From: Bacteroidota bacterium
GTDB taxonomy: Bacteria; Bacteroidota; Ignavibacteria; UBA10030; BY39
Reading direction: 5' to 3'
DNA length: 10,543 bases
Assembly: GCA_018830765.1 (NCBI GenBank)
Contig: JAHJRJ010000061.1
Location: 1-10,543, forward strand
The translations under genes and the position numbers were made by a program. Of the stretch, positions 1-7,659 are shown one piece after another (positions within the stretch are counted from its first letter, which is position 1; each line of letters opens with the position of its first letter). Below the pieces are notes generated by a model, which saw only the letters and a program-made list of their open reading frames with translations, did not search any database and was not told the DNA's origin.

Positions 1-282
1 AAAAATCACAAACCTTCCGCTGAAGGGATTCGCAAAATTATCAACTATTTCGGATTGAAAGAAGAGAATGTTTTAATGGTAGGCGACGCAGTCGCCGATG
101 TTAAAGCCGCACACGAAGCGGGGATTAAAATTGCCGCAGTGGTTTGGGATTCTTACAGCAAAGAAAAAGTATTACAGATGGATGTTGATTTTGTTTTTGA
201 AAACGTAGAGGAATTCAGGGATTTTTTAAAAGCAAGTTTAAAATCCGTCCCCGAAGGGGACGGACGGAGTAGCAAAGGTTGA
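1..282 (+). CDS. HAD-family hydrolase, C-terminal part (5' end outside window)
   Basis: The reading frame is open from base 1 to the TGA at 280-282, giving the last 93 residues of a haloacid-dehalogenase-superfamily phosphatase. Visible are the motif III lysine in a KP pair (residues 4-5 of the fragment) and motif IV as GDAVAD (residues 28-33), whose two aspartates would bind Mg2+. This is followed by the AxxAG turn usual in phosphoglycolate phosphatase/Gph-like proteins. The nucleophile motif I (DxDxT) and motif II must lie upstream of the window, so the substrate cannot be judged. HAD phosphatases of this type hydrolyse small phosphate esters in the cytoplasm. The domain appears to end near residue 80 (EEFRDFL). 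The remaining short Gly/Ser/Lys tail is encoded by a GC-rich palindrome (244-264) that does not look like part of the fold. The stop overlaps the next gene's start by 4 nt, suggesting coupled translation. Confidence 0.88.
   Translation, partial: KNHKPSAEGIRKIINYFGLKEENVLMVGDAVADVKAAHEAGIKIAAVVWDSYSKEKVLQMDVDFVFENVEEFRDFLKASLKSVPEGDGRSSKG
244..264 (+). repeat. Perfect GC-rich palindrome (hairpin) in the HAD 3' end
   Basis: Left arm TCCGTCCCC (244-252), loop GAA (253-255) and right arm GGGGACGGA (256-264) form a perfect 9-bp stem. A further partial copy of the right arm, CGG(A), follows at 265-268. The element is far more GC-rich than its surroundings and lies inside the last codons of the HAD gene, directly ahead of the GGAG that probably serves the next gene. 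No T-run follows, so it is not an intrinsic terminator. It could be a dispersed palindromic repeat that has inserted in frame, or an RNA structure affecting translation of the downstream gene. The palindrome is seen directly; its role is inference. Confidence 0.75.
266..269 (+). promoter_or_regulatory. Ribosome binding site GGAG for the TTG start at 279
   Basis: GGAG lies 9 nt ahead of TTG at 279 and supports that codon over the other in-frame TTG at 297. It begins only 2 nt after the hairpin at 244-264, so folding of the hairpin could influence ribosome access. Confidence 0.5.
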
Positions 283-1805
283 ATAATCAAATCTGGTTGA
301 AACGTATCGTTATCTTTGGCTTGCCGGTCATAGTGCTAATATTTTATCTTTCGGTTGTCGCGCATTTCGATTACACTCCCGATGATACTTTTATCTATCT
401 ACAATTTGCCAAAAACATAACCAACGGTAACGGGTTTGCCTTCAATGCTGGTGAACCTACTTACGGAACCACAAGTCCATTATGGACACTGTCAATAGCG
501 GTCGGCGGTTTCTTCGGCTTAGATCTTTTGTTGACTGCAAAGATAATCGACGTCATCGCTGCAAGTGGCACTCTAATTGTCTTTTTTCTTTTAGCATTTG
601 AAATATTAAAGCATCATCTTGTGGCTTTGTTAGCTACATTAGCTTTTTCGTTGAATGCTTGGCTCGTTAGATGGTCGGCAACGGGTATGGAAACTTCCTT
701 GGCAGTGTTGCTCACTTTGCTCGTAATCCTTTACGCGATGCAAAAAGAGTATTCAATTGCGATAATTTTTGCAGCAATATTAAATTTAGTCTGTCCGGAA
801 ACTTTTTTGTTAACTATTCTTGTATTCATCGATATATTTCCTAACTCACTCGATAAAAAGCGAGCGGTTAAGTTAATAAGTGTTGGCTTGTTCGTGTTCA
901 GTGTTATTGTCATCCCTTGGTTAGTTTTTGCTTACCTCAATTTCGGTACAATCATACCAAATACTGCGATAACTAAAGCAGGATTAGGTTTTAAGTTGGA
1001 CGATTTTCTATGGACGGTTACCGATTTGTTTAAAACTCTTTTCATTACAGAAGCTTTAACAATTTCCATCGTTCTCATTGGGCTTATTATTATTTCATAC
1101 GAGATACTTCGAAAATTAAAAATAAAATCTGAAAACGATGTATTGAGCGTCAAAGATTGGTTGCGTTATAATTTTCTACCTATCGGTTGGGCAATCGGCT
1201 TAATTCTTCTTTACTTGCTTACTCAAGCAAATATCATATCGAGATACTTATTGTTGATTATTCCGGTTTTCATTATATATTCCTATTGGTTCACAATTTT
1301 TATTTTAAATAGATTTAAACTCGAACGATTTAGTTTTTCATTAATATTTTTACTGACTGCTTTTATCATGTTGCAAAATCAGTTTCTTTATCACAAGTAT
1401 GTAAAGACGAGTATAAATTCTTTTACCGAGGGAATGAGTGAGTGTTTCATACCGATAGGTAACTGGTTAAGAGAGAATACGCCGGAAGATGCTACGGTTT
1501 TCATTCCTGATATCGGGGCTGTCGGTTATTATTCTCAAAGAAGAATATGCGATGCGGCGGGACTCGTCTCACCACAAATACTTAAATATTTAAGAAGTGG
1601 AATGTCGTATCAAAATTTGATAGAAAATAAAATATATAGAGAAGTCTGCCAGTCCGATTATTTGGTTCATCGGTCAACAAAACCAAACGATTTAATCCAA
1701 ACCGACCTTGAGCCATTATTTTATAAAACGGTATTCGGCTTAGGACTTTCGAATATGGAAACAGTCTATTATACAGTTTACAAAATCAACAATAAAGAAG
1801 AATAG
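279..1805 (+). CDS. GT-C-type integral membrane glycosyltransferase (GT39/ArnT/AftB-like)
   Basis: This 508-residue polytopic protein probably transfers a sugar from a polyprenyl-phosphate carrier to an acceptor on the periplasmic face of the inner membrane. The first membrane helix (about 9-28) is followed by the periplasmic loop bearing the acidic pair DD at 35-36 in the context TPDDTFIYLQFAKN, then NGxGFAFNAGEP (49-60) and TSPLW (65-69). That arrangement is the hallmark of the ArnT/AftB-like GT-C enzymes. GMETSL (136-141) is another conserved block. Roughly ten hydrophobic helices reach to about residue 370. A soluble periplasmic tail carries DIGAVGYYSQ and DAAGLVSP (411-432), recurrent in this family. 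The start is TTG, overlapping the HAD stop within TTGA. The family is clear, but donor and acceptor are unknown. The neighbouring sugar oxidoreductase makes an envelope glycan or lipid role reasonable, but this is inference. Confidence 0.85.
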   Translation: MNNQIWLKRIVIFGLPVIVLIFYLSVVAHFDYTPDDTFIYLQFAKNITNGNGFAFNAGEPTYGTTSPLWTLSIAVGGFFGLDLLLTAKIIDVIAASGTLIVFFLLAFEILKHHLVALLATLAFSLNAWLVRWSATGMETSLAVLLTLLVILYAMQKEYSIAIIFAAILNLVCPETFLLTILVFIDIFPNSLDKKRAVKLISVGLFVFSVIVIPWLVFAYLNFGTIIPNTAITKAGLGFKLDDFLWTVTDLFKTLFITEALTISIVLIGLIIISYEILRKLKIKSENDVLSVKDWLRYNFLPIGWAIGLILLYLLTQANIISRYLLLIIPVFIIYSYWFTIFILNRFKLERFSFSLIFLLTAFIMLQNQFLYHKYVKTSINSFTEGMSECFIPIGNWLRENTPEDATVFIPDIGAVGYYSQRRICDAAGLVSPQILKYLRSGMSYQNLIENKIYREVCQSDYLVHRSTKPNDLIQTDLEPLFYKTVFGLGLSNMETVYYTVYKINNKEE

Positions 1806-1808
1806 GGG
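1804..1808 (+). promoter_or_regulatory. Ribosome binding site AGGGG for the oxidoreductase gene
   Basis: AGGGG lies 5 nt before the ATG at 1814 and overlaps the stop codon of the glycosyltransferase gene. It supports this start and continuous translation along one mRNA. Confidence 0.55.
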
Positions 1809-1813
1809 ATAAA

Positions 1814-2812
1814 ATGGAAAAGCTTAATGTTGGTGTAATCGGAGTAGGACATTTAGGTGCCTTGCACACGAAAATGTTTACGATGATTGAATCGGTTAAT
1901 TTAATAGGAGTATTCGATGTAAATTTTGATTTAGCCCAAAAGATTGCGACGGAATTTAACACTAAACAATTCAATTCATTAGATGAGTTGTTGGACCAAG
2001 TTGATGCAGTAAGTATTGCGACTCCCACGAAAACGCATTTTGATGTTGCGATGAAAGTAATTGAAAAGAAAAAACATATCTTCATCGAGAAGCCGATAAC
2101 TGAGACTGCCGATGAGGCGCGAGAATTAATTCGATTGAGTAAAACGAACGATGTTAAGATACAAGTCGGGCACGTCGAGCGTTTTAATCCTGCTCTAATG
2201 TCATTGGAAAGCATCCAAATGGACCCGCTTTTTATTGAGTCGCACCGGTTAGCGCAATTCAATCCGCGCGGCACCGACGTAGCAGTAGTGCACGACTTAA
2301 TGATTCACGATATCGATATCATTCTAAGCTTGGTTAAATCGCCAATTGAGAGCATCGAGGCGAACGGCGTAGGTGTCGTCACCGACACGATAGATATTGC
2401 AAATGCGCGCCTAAGGTTCAAAAACGGTTGTGTAGCAAATGTAACGGCAAGCAGAATCTCCAAAAACAAAATGAGAAAAATGCGAATCTTTCAAAGAGAT
2501 GCTTACATATCGTTGGATTTTTCGGAAGGAACTTCTGAAGTCTTCCGCCTTGTGGACGAAAACGATCAAGGCATACAATCTACGATGCTGTTAGGCAAGA
2601 TTGAAGCCGGGAATAAGAACAAAAAGATTATTTACGAACGTCCGGAAAGAAAAGAAATTAACGCTCTAAAACACGAGCTGGAGTTATTTATCGATGCGAT
2701 TCGTTTTGACCGCATTCCACAAGTTACGGCAGACGACGGCTTACGTGCGCTTGAAGTTGCACACGCAATCATAGAAAAAATCGGAAAACAACAAATCACT
2801 AGCACATTATAA
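1814..2812 (+). CDS. Gfo/Idh/MocA-family NAD(P)-dependent oxidoreductase
   Basis: This 332-residue cytoplasmic enzyme probably oxidises or reduces a hydroxyl/keto group of a sugar or nucleotide sugar. The N-terminal Rossmann fold is shown by GVIGVGHLG (7-15, GxGxxG) and a second-strand Asp in GVFDVN (32-37), suggesting NAD(H) preference. The conserved EKP triad residues are at 92-94, the lysine being the usual catalytic residue, followed by a helix of the TADEARELI type. GHVERFNPA (119-127) and DLMIHDIDIIL (161-171) form the C-terminal substrate domain and contain the conserved HD residues. The GHxERFNPA variant is, as I recall, typical of the subgroup containing UDP-GlcNAc 3-dehydrogenase (GnnA), which feeds lipid A with GlcN3N. 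No GnnB aminotransferase or lpx gene is in the window, so that function is only a candidate. The gene lies 8 nt after the glycosyltransferase. Family assignment is firm; substrate is open. Confidence 0.92.
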   Translation: MEKLNVGVIGVGHLGALHTKMFTMIESVNLIGVFDVNFDLAQKIATEFNTKQFNSLDELLDQVDAVSIATPTKTHFDVAMKVIEKKKHIFIEKPITETADEARELIRLSKTNDVKIQVGHVERFNPALMSLESIQMDPLFIESHRLAQFNPRGTDVAVVHDLMIHDIDIILSLVKSPIESIEANGVGVVTDTIDIANARLRFKNGCVANVTASRISKNKMRKMRIFQRDAYISLDFSEGTSEVFRLVDENDQGIQSTMLLGKIEAGNKNKKIIYERPERKEINALKHELELFIDAIRFDRIPQVTADDGLRALEVAHAIIEKIGKQQITSTL

Positions 2813-2830
2813 TTAGTTGATAAATTCTGA

Positions 2831-4255
2831 ATGATTAAGAAAACAAAATACATCAAAATCAAGAACGAGCTTATAAAAAAAATAGGCGAAATCGCCGATA
2901 AAAACGATACGGTTGCGTTCGTAGTTGGTGGTTATGTTCGCGATAAATTATTAGGAAAGGAAATTAAAGACATCGACATTATGGTAATCGGTGACGGAAT
3001 AACTCTGGCTAATCAGGTTGCCAAAGTTTTCGGTATTCACAAAGTAATTACTTATGAAAAATTCGGAACTGCTATGCTTCCCATAGATGACGGGAAGGTT
3101 GAATTTGTATCTGCAAGAGAAGAATTATACGAGCAAGGTTCGCGTAAACCGTTCGTCATAAAAAGTTCGCTTGAGGAAGATCTATCGCGCCGTGATTTTA
3201 CGATTAATGCCTTAGCTGTTTCCATCAACGAAAAACAATACGGAAAGATTGAAGACCCATTCAATGGCGAAGTGGATTTGAAGAACCGAATAATAAGAAC
3301 GCCACTCGACCCCGAAAAAACTTTTAATGACGACCCATTGCGCATAATGCGCGCAATCAGGTTTGCTTGCGAGTTGCAGTTTGAAATTCAGGAAGATACG
3401 TTGCGAGCAATTGAGAAAATGAAAGACCGGCTCAGCATCGTTTCTCAAGAACGGATTACCGACGAATTTTTCAAAATTCTTGCATCACCCAAACCTTCTA
3501 CAGGTTTACTGCTGCTGCACGAAACAGGTGTTGCTAAAATTATATTTCCTGAGCTGAGCGATATGGCCGGCGTTGACCAGCGCGATGATTATCACCATAA
3601 AGACGTCCTGCTTCACACATTAAAAGTCGTTGACTCGATAGCTGAATGGACTGAAGATGTGTGGTTGCGCTTCGTCGGACTTGTGCACGATATTGCAAAA
3701 CCCCGGACGAAAGATTTTAAGCCGGGGATAGGTTGGACTTTTCACGGACACGAAGAAATCGGCGCGCGTATGATGAAAGGAATTTTCAGACGGATGCGTT
3801 TACCGATGGGCAAGCTTCCTTACATAACAGCACTCGTGCGGCTGCATTTGAGACCGATGGTATTGGTTTCAGAAGAGATAACCGATTCGGCAGTGCGTCG
3901 TGTTTTGTTCGAAGCCGGTGATTTGATAGATGATCTGATGATACTTTGCAGAGCGGATATCACATCGCAGAATCCGAACAAAGTTTCGAAGTATCTTAAA
4001 AATTACGATAATGTCATCGAAAAGATGAAAGAAGTAGAAGAAAAAGATAGGATGCGTAATTGGCAACCACCTGTTCGCGGAGATGAGATTATGCGCATTT
4101 GCGGTTTGGAGTCGGGAAAAACTGTCGGCATTTTGAAAAAAGAAATCGAAAATGCTATATTAAACGGCAGTATCCCTAACGAACACGATGCAGCAATAGA
4201 ATATTTATACAAGATCAAAGATAAAATATTATCAGAAATCCAGTCGCACGATTGA
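2831..4255 (+). CDS. cca: CCA tRNA nucleotidyltransferase with HD domain
   Basis: This 474-residue enzyme adds or repairs the 3'-terminal CCA of tRNA using CTP and ATP. It is a class II nucleotidyltransferase. VGGYVRD lies at 32-38 and the metal-binding DxD at D47/D49 (KDIDIMV). RRDFTINALA is at 120-129, DDPLRIMRAIRFA at 167-179 (neck/RNA-binding region) and a QERI block around 206-209. A C-terminal HD phosphohydrolase domain follows: HHKD at 255-258, HD at 286-287 (VHDIAKP), and H305/H307 in FHGHE. HD domains in such enzymes are associated with 2',3'-cyclic phosphodiesterase/phosphatase activity. Length and order match the single-protein CCA enzymes of FCB bacteria. Poly(A) polymerase (PcnB) belongs to the same superfamily and cannot be fully excluded, but the HD domain argues for CCA addition. 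No clear Shine-Dalgarno precedes the ATG. The 18-nt gap behind the oxidoreductase suggests co-transcription. Confidence 0.93.
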   Translation: MIKKTKYIKIKNELIKKIGEIADKNDTVAFVVGGYVRDKLLGKEIKDIDIMVIGDGITLANQVAKVFGIHKVITYEKFGTAMLPIDDGKVEFVSAREELYEQGSRKPFVIKSSLEEDLSRRDFTINALAVSINEKQYGKIEDPFNGEVDLKNRIIRTPLDPEKTFNDDPLRIMRAIRFACELQFEIQEDTLRAIEKMKDRLSIVSQERITDEFFKILASPKPSTGLLLLHETGVAKIIFPELSDMAGVDQRDDYHHKDVLLHTLKVVDSIAEWTEDVWLRFVGLVHDIAKPRTKDFKPGIGWTFHGHEEIGARMMKGIFRRMRLPMGKLPYITALVRLHLRPMVLVSEEITDSAVRRVLFEAGDLIDDLMILCRADITSQNPNKVSKYLKNYDNVIEKMKEVEEKDRMRNWQPPVRGDEIMRICGLESGKTVGILKKEIENAILNGSIPNEHDAAIEYLYKIKDKILSEIQSHD

Positions 4256-4275
4256 AACTTTTTACTTTCTAATTC

Positions 4276-4289
4276 GTCAAACAATTGAC
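4276..4289 (+). promoter_or_regulatory. Small dyad ahead of the efflux operon (possible operator or weak hairpin)
   Basis: GTCAA (4276-4280) and TTGAC (4285-4289) are exact inverted repeats separated by ACAA. The right arm forms part of TTGACT (4285-4290), which resembles a -35 element, but no good -10 lies 16-18 nt downstream. A short T-run follows the right arm, so a very weak terminator after cca is the alternative reading. The dyad is seen directly; operator function is speculative. Confidence 0.3.
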
Positions 4290-4310
4290 TTTTATTAAAA
4301 TTAAACATAC

Positions 4311-4314
4311 GGAG
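4311..4314 (+). promoter_or_regulatory. Ribosome binding site GGAG for the TolC-family gene
   Basis: GGAG lies 9 nt before the ATG at 4324, in an otherwise AT-rich 68-nt spacer. It fixes the start so that a clean signal peptide is encoded. Confidence 0.55.
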
Positions 4315-4323
4315 ACATTGTAA

Positions 4324-5688
4324 ATGCACCGAAAATTCTTAGTTGTTATGGCATTCCTGTTGATTACAGGTTTTGCACACAGCCAAACGAGTAAATTGAT
4401 AAACTTAGAGAAGGCGATCGACATCGCATTAGAACGCAACCTCTCTACTCTACAAGCAAAAAATAATGTGGAATCACAAATGAGCTCAAGGCAGCCGGCA
4501 ATTGGCGGTTTGTTACCATCTTTAAGTGCGAGCGGAGGTTTTCAACGGAATCAGTATTGGAGGCCCCCCACGGGTTCCACTCAACAATACATTCCGGGTA
4601 TTGGAATTATTGATGTCCCCGGTTCGTCGGGTTATTCAGCTGCAAGCTCATACTCGAGTTCAATATCGAGTAACGTTACTCTATTCAACGGTTTTGCTAA
4701 CATTGCAAATCTCAACAGGGCGGATGCAAACATCAGGTCTGCAGAATATTCTTATAACCGGGTTAAAGAAAGTACAATTTATCAAACCCATCAACTCTTT
4801 TTGAATGTCGTACGTACTTATGAATTATTAAAAGTTAACGAGGAGAATTTAAAAAGAAGCCGCAGACAATTAGAGAGAATCGAGGAGACGAATAAAGTAG
4901 GGTCCGCTTCTCTTGCCGATGTTTATCGCCAGCGTGTAACTACGGGCAACGACGAGTTGGCGTTAATTAATGCGCAGAACAATTACGAGAAGTCGAAAGC
5001 CGATCTTCTGCTTTTTCTTGCTATAGACGATCACATCGGTTACGATTTCGACATCAGCGGTGTACCAACGGATATTGATACAGTAGAATTTGACATCGTA
5101 AATAAACAGTATTCTAACTTCGATGAACTTTTGAAACAAGCAACCGAATCGAGGTCGGATTACTTAGCGTCTATTCAAAACTTAAACGCATCAAGCTCGA
5201 ATCTCACAGTCGCGCAGTCTGGTCTTTATCCGACTGTTTACGGTAATGCTTCATACGGAATGAATAATAAAGAATTTTCTAAAATCTCCGATAATAAAAG
5301 TTTAACATTGGGATTGGGTGTCTCTTTGTCAATTTTTAACGGCTTTCAAACACAGAATGCAATCGAGCAAGCAAAAATTTCAAAAAAGAATTCTGAGAAT
5401 CAGTTAAATCAAACGGGAAGACAGATTGCTGTCGATATCCAAAAAGCCCGGCTCGACCTCGAAGCGGTAGAGAAGCAAGTTAAAGTTACACAAGCGAGTG
5501 TATTTTCCGCAGAAATGGATAGGAAAATTGCAGAAGAAAAATACAACTTAGGCGCGGGAACACTTTTAGATTTGTTGATTGCTAATGCAAATTACACTAA
5601 TGCCCAAAGCAATAAAGTCAATGCGGTTATAGGATACCTTCTTGCCAAAAAGCAGATGGAATTTGTTTTGGGAACTATTTCAAATTAA
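4324..5688 (+). CDS. TolC-family outer membrane efflux protein
   Basis: This 454-residue protein should form a trimeric channel-tunnel spanning the outer membrane and periplasm, the exit duct of the transporter encoded downstream. A Sec signal peptide is clear: basic start, hydrophobic core (about 5-17) and likely cleavage after AHS, before Gln21. The mature protein shows the duplicated OEP architecture: LEKAIDIALERNL (28-40) begins the first helical repeat. FNGFANIANLNRADANIRSAE (around 121-141) and IFNGFQTQNAIEQAK (337-351) are matching strand-to-helix transitions in the two halves. Long alpha-helical, Gln/Glu/Asn-rich stretches flank 140-230 and 345-445. GLLPSLSASGGF (62-73) and SGLYPTVYGNASYG (299-312) are the paired beta-strand entries. 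An extra Ser/Gly/Tyr-rich stretch (about 75-115) extends the first beta segment. It is the first gene of a five-gene operon. Confidence 0.93.
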   Translation: MHRKFLVVMAFLLITGFAHSQTSKLINLEKAIDIALERNLSTLQAKNNVESQMSSRQPAIGGLLPSLSASGGFQRNQYWRPPTGSTQQYIPGIGIIDVPGSSGYSAASSYSSSISSNVTLFNGFANIANLNRADANIRSAEYSYNRVKESTIYQTHQLFLNVVRTYELLKVNEENLKRSRRQLERIEETNKVGSASLADVYRQRVTTGNDELALINAQNNYEKSKADLLLFLAIDDHIGYDFDISGVPTDIDTVEFDIVNKQYSNFDELLKQATESRSDYLASIQNLNASSSNLTVAQSGLYPTVYGNASYGMNNKEFSKISDNKSLTLGLGVSLSIFNGFQTQNAIEQAKISKKNSENQLNQTGRQIAVDIQKARLDLEAVEKQVKVTQASVFSAEMDRKIAEEKYNLGAGTLLDLLIANANYTNAQSNKVNAVIGYLLAKKQMEFVLGTISN

Positions 5689-5700
5689 AAATTATCTTTT

Positions 5701-5705
5701 GAGGA
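5701..5705 (+). promoter_or_regulatory. Ribosome binding site GAGGA for the adaptor gene
   Basis: GAGGA lies 9 nt before the ATG at 5715 in the 26-nt gap after the TolC-family gene. It supports that start, which places a lysine-rich cytoplasmic tip directly before the membrane anchor. Confidence 0.6.
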
Positions 5706-5714
5706 ATTTTAAAA

Positions 5715-6962
5715 ATGGCAAATAACAAAAAATCGAAAAGAAAAAAAATAATAATATTTTCAATAGGTGGAATTCTATTGATCGCTCTGGTTTTAGTCAT
5801 CGTGCTCGAAAGTAAGAAAGTGCCGATAATACCTGTTCAGATTGAAGATGTTAAGAAGCGTATTATAACACAAATAGTAACAGCCACGGGTAAAATTTAT
5901 CCCGAGATACAAGTTATCATTACTCCCGAAGTCAGCGGTGAAGTAATAAGCTTGCCGGTCAGAGACGGTCAGAAAGTCAAAAAGAATGATTTGCTTCTAA
6001 AAATAAAACCGGATTTTTATACAGCGAGACGCGATCAAATGGCGGCAGGAGTTGCATCAAGCGGCGCTACCCTGCAACGCGCTCAAAATGATTATAGACG
6101 CATCAAAGATCTTTTCGAGAAAAAGTTAGTCTCCGACGCTGAACTCGACCAATCAAAAACTGCATACGAAGTAGCAAAAGCCGGTTATGAACAAGCTCAA
6201 GCAGCACTGAACCAAACCGACGAAGATTTAAGAAAAACCACAATCTACTCACCGATGCAAGGTACAGTAACTCAGCTAAAAGTTGAGTCAGGTGAAAGAG
6301 TTCTGGGTACGAGTCAATTTCAGGGAACTGCTGTGATGACTATTGCTGATTTATCGAGAATGGAATGCCGGGTTGACGTGGGGGAGAATGACATTGTTCT
6401 AATTTCAATCAGTGATACTGCGCGTATAGATATAGATGCGTTTCCTAATAGAAAATTTATCGGTGTAGTTTATGAAATCGCTAACACGGCAAAGACAAAA
6501 GGTTTTGGGACACAAGAAGAGGTAACGAATTTTGAAGTGAAAGTTCGAATAATAGATAAAGACGTTATTCTGCGTCCCGGTATGTCTATGACTGCAACAA
6601 TCGAAACAGAGACGCACGAAAATGTTATCGCAGTTCCAATTCAATGTGTAACAACGCGACAGCCGAAAGTGGGAAAAATTGAAAAGCAGGAAGAAGAATC
6701 ATCGGATGTAAAAGTTCTTAGCCTTGAAAAAATGAAACAAAAATCAGAAACCTCGGCTAAAGAAGTCGTGTTTTTAAGTAACGACGACGGCACAGCTAAA
6801 ATGATTGAAGTTAAACGAGGAATCTCGGATGATTTATACATCGAAATTACTGAAGGTCTCAAAGAAGGTGATAAAGTTATCACCGGAAGTTTTAAAGCTA
6901 TCAGTAGAGAACTCGAAGACGGGTCGAAAATTAAAACAGAAACAGATAAAAAATGGAAATAA
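5715..6962 (+). CDS. Periplasmic adaptor (membrane fusion protein, MacA/HlyD-like)
   Basis: This 415-residue inner-membrane-anchored adaptor should bridge the permeases and the TolC-like channel. A short Lys/Arg-rich N-terminus is followed by one membrane helix (about 12-31). The lipoyl (biotinyl-like) domain is split: first half PEVSGEVISLPVRDGQKV (71-88), second half SPMQGTVTQLKVESGERV (179-196). Between them lies an alpha-helical hairpin (about 103-170) that would contact the channel tip. A beta-barrel domain follows (about 215-300, including RPGMSMTATIE at 287-297), then a membrane-proximal domain with RGISDDLYIEITEGLKEGDKVITG (368-391). A charged Lys/Glu/Ser-rich stretch (about 320-350) interrupts the barrel-to-membrane-proximal junction and looks like an insertion relative to E. 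coli MacA. The last 10 nt overlap the ATPase gene. Confidence 0.93.
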   Translation: MANNKKSKRKKIIIFSIGGILLIALVLVIVLESKKVPIIPVQIEDVKKRIITQIVTATGKIYPEIQVIITPEVSGEVISLPVRDGQKVKKNDLLLKIKPDFYTARRDQMAAGVASSGATLQRAQNDYRRIKDLFEKKLVSDAELDQSKTAYEVAKAGYEQAQAALNQTDEDLRKTTIYSPMQGTVTQLKVESGERVLGTSQFQGTAVMTIADLSRMECRVDVGENDIVLISISDTARIDIDAFPNRKFIGVVYEIANTAKTKGFGTQEEVTNFEVKVRIIDKDVILRPGMSMTATIETETHENVIAVPIQCVTTRQPKVGKIEKQEEESSDVKVLSLEKMKQKSETSAKEVVFLSNDDGTAKMIEVKRGISDDLYIEITEGLKEGDKVITGSFKAISRELEDGSKIKTETDKKWK

Positions 6963-7645
6963 TAAATCTGAAACAGATTAAGAAAATTTATGATATGGGT
7001 GGAGCCGAAGAAGTACAAGCTCTGCGCGGCGTTGATGTTATAATCGGGAAGAACGAGTATGTTGCAATTATGGGACCTTCGGGGTCGGGTAAATCGACCT
7101 TGATGAATATTATTGGTTGTTTGGACACGCCTACCTCGGGTTTGTACGAATTCAATAAAATAAATGTCAGCGAAATGAACGACGACCAACTGGCAAAAAT
7201 ACGAAACAAAGAGATCGGTTTTGTTTTTCAAACTTTTAATCTGCTCGCGAGGTCAAATGCTTTGCATAACGTCGAGTTACCGTTGATATACGCAGGAATA
7301 AATAAAGCTACAAGAAGACAACTCGCAAAACAAGCTCTCGACCAAGTCGGTTTAGCCGACCGTATGATGCATAAACCTAATGAACTCTCCGGCGGTCAGC
7401 GGCAACGCGTGGCGATTGCCCGCGCGCTCGTAACAAATCCGTCAATCATACTCGCCGATGAACCGACAGGTAATCTCGACACGAAGACGGGTGATGAATT
7501 AATGACTTTGTTAGCAGAAGTTCATCAGCAAGGTAACACGATTATTTTAGTTACACACGAAGAATATATTGCCGAGCACGCAAAAAGAATTATTCGATTG
7601 AGAGATGGTCATATCGAGTCCGACACGATAGTTGAGAACAGATAA
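6953..7645 (+). CDS. ABC transporter ATP-binding protein (MacB/LolD-type)
   Basis: This 230-residue cytoplasmic ATPase should power the two permeases encoded next. All catalytic elements are present: Walker A GPSGSGKST (41-49), Q-loop Gln93 in VFQTFNLL, signature LSGGQRQRVAIARAL (145-159), Walker B IILADE with catalytic Glu170, D-loop NLD (174-176) and H-loop His202. The Q-loop context and PTGNLD are typical of the MacB/LolD/FtsE group of type VII ABC systems, which do mechanical work on periplasmic substrates instead of moving them through the membrane. The length is that of a stand-alone nucleotide-binding domain, unlike E. coli MacB where it is fused to the permease. The start codon lies inside the adaptor gene in another frame (10-nt overlap) with no obvious Shine-Dalgarno, suggesting translational coupling. 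Confidence 0.95.
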   Translation: MEIINLKQIKKIYDMGGAEEVQALRGVDVIIGKNEYVAIMGPSGSGKSTLMNIIGCLDTPTSGLYEFNKINVSEMNDDQLAKIRNKEIGFVFQTFNLLARSNALHNVELPLIYAGINKATRRQLAKQALDQVGLADRMMHKPNELSGGQRQRVAIARALVTNPSIILADEPTGNLDTKTGDELMTLLAEVHQQGNTIILVTHEEYIAEHAKRIIRLRDGHIESDTIVENR

Positions 7646-7659
7646 TTAGTGAACGGGAT

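Noticed and set aside
1786..2274. 162-codon open frame on the minus strand opposite the oxidoreductase gene
   Set aside because: It lies wholly against a strongly conserved + strand gene, has a Ser/Cys/Asn-rich composition typical of antisense frames, and shows no recognisable domain or ribosome binding site.
4285..4313. TTGACT as the -35 of a standard promoter for the efflux operon
   Set aside because: No acceptable -10 hexamer lies 16-18 nt downstream, so I list only the dyad and not a promoter.
6641..7231. 196-codon minus-strand open frame spanning the adaptor/ATPase junction
   Set aside because: It is antisense to two confidently identified genes and has low-complexity composition without known motifs; it is most likely a chance open frame.
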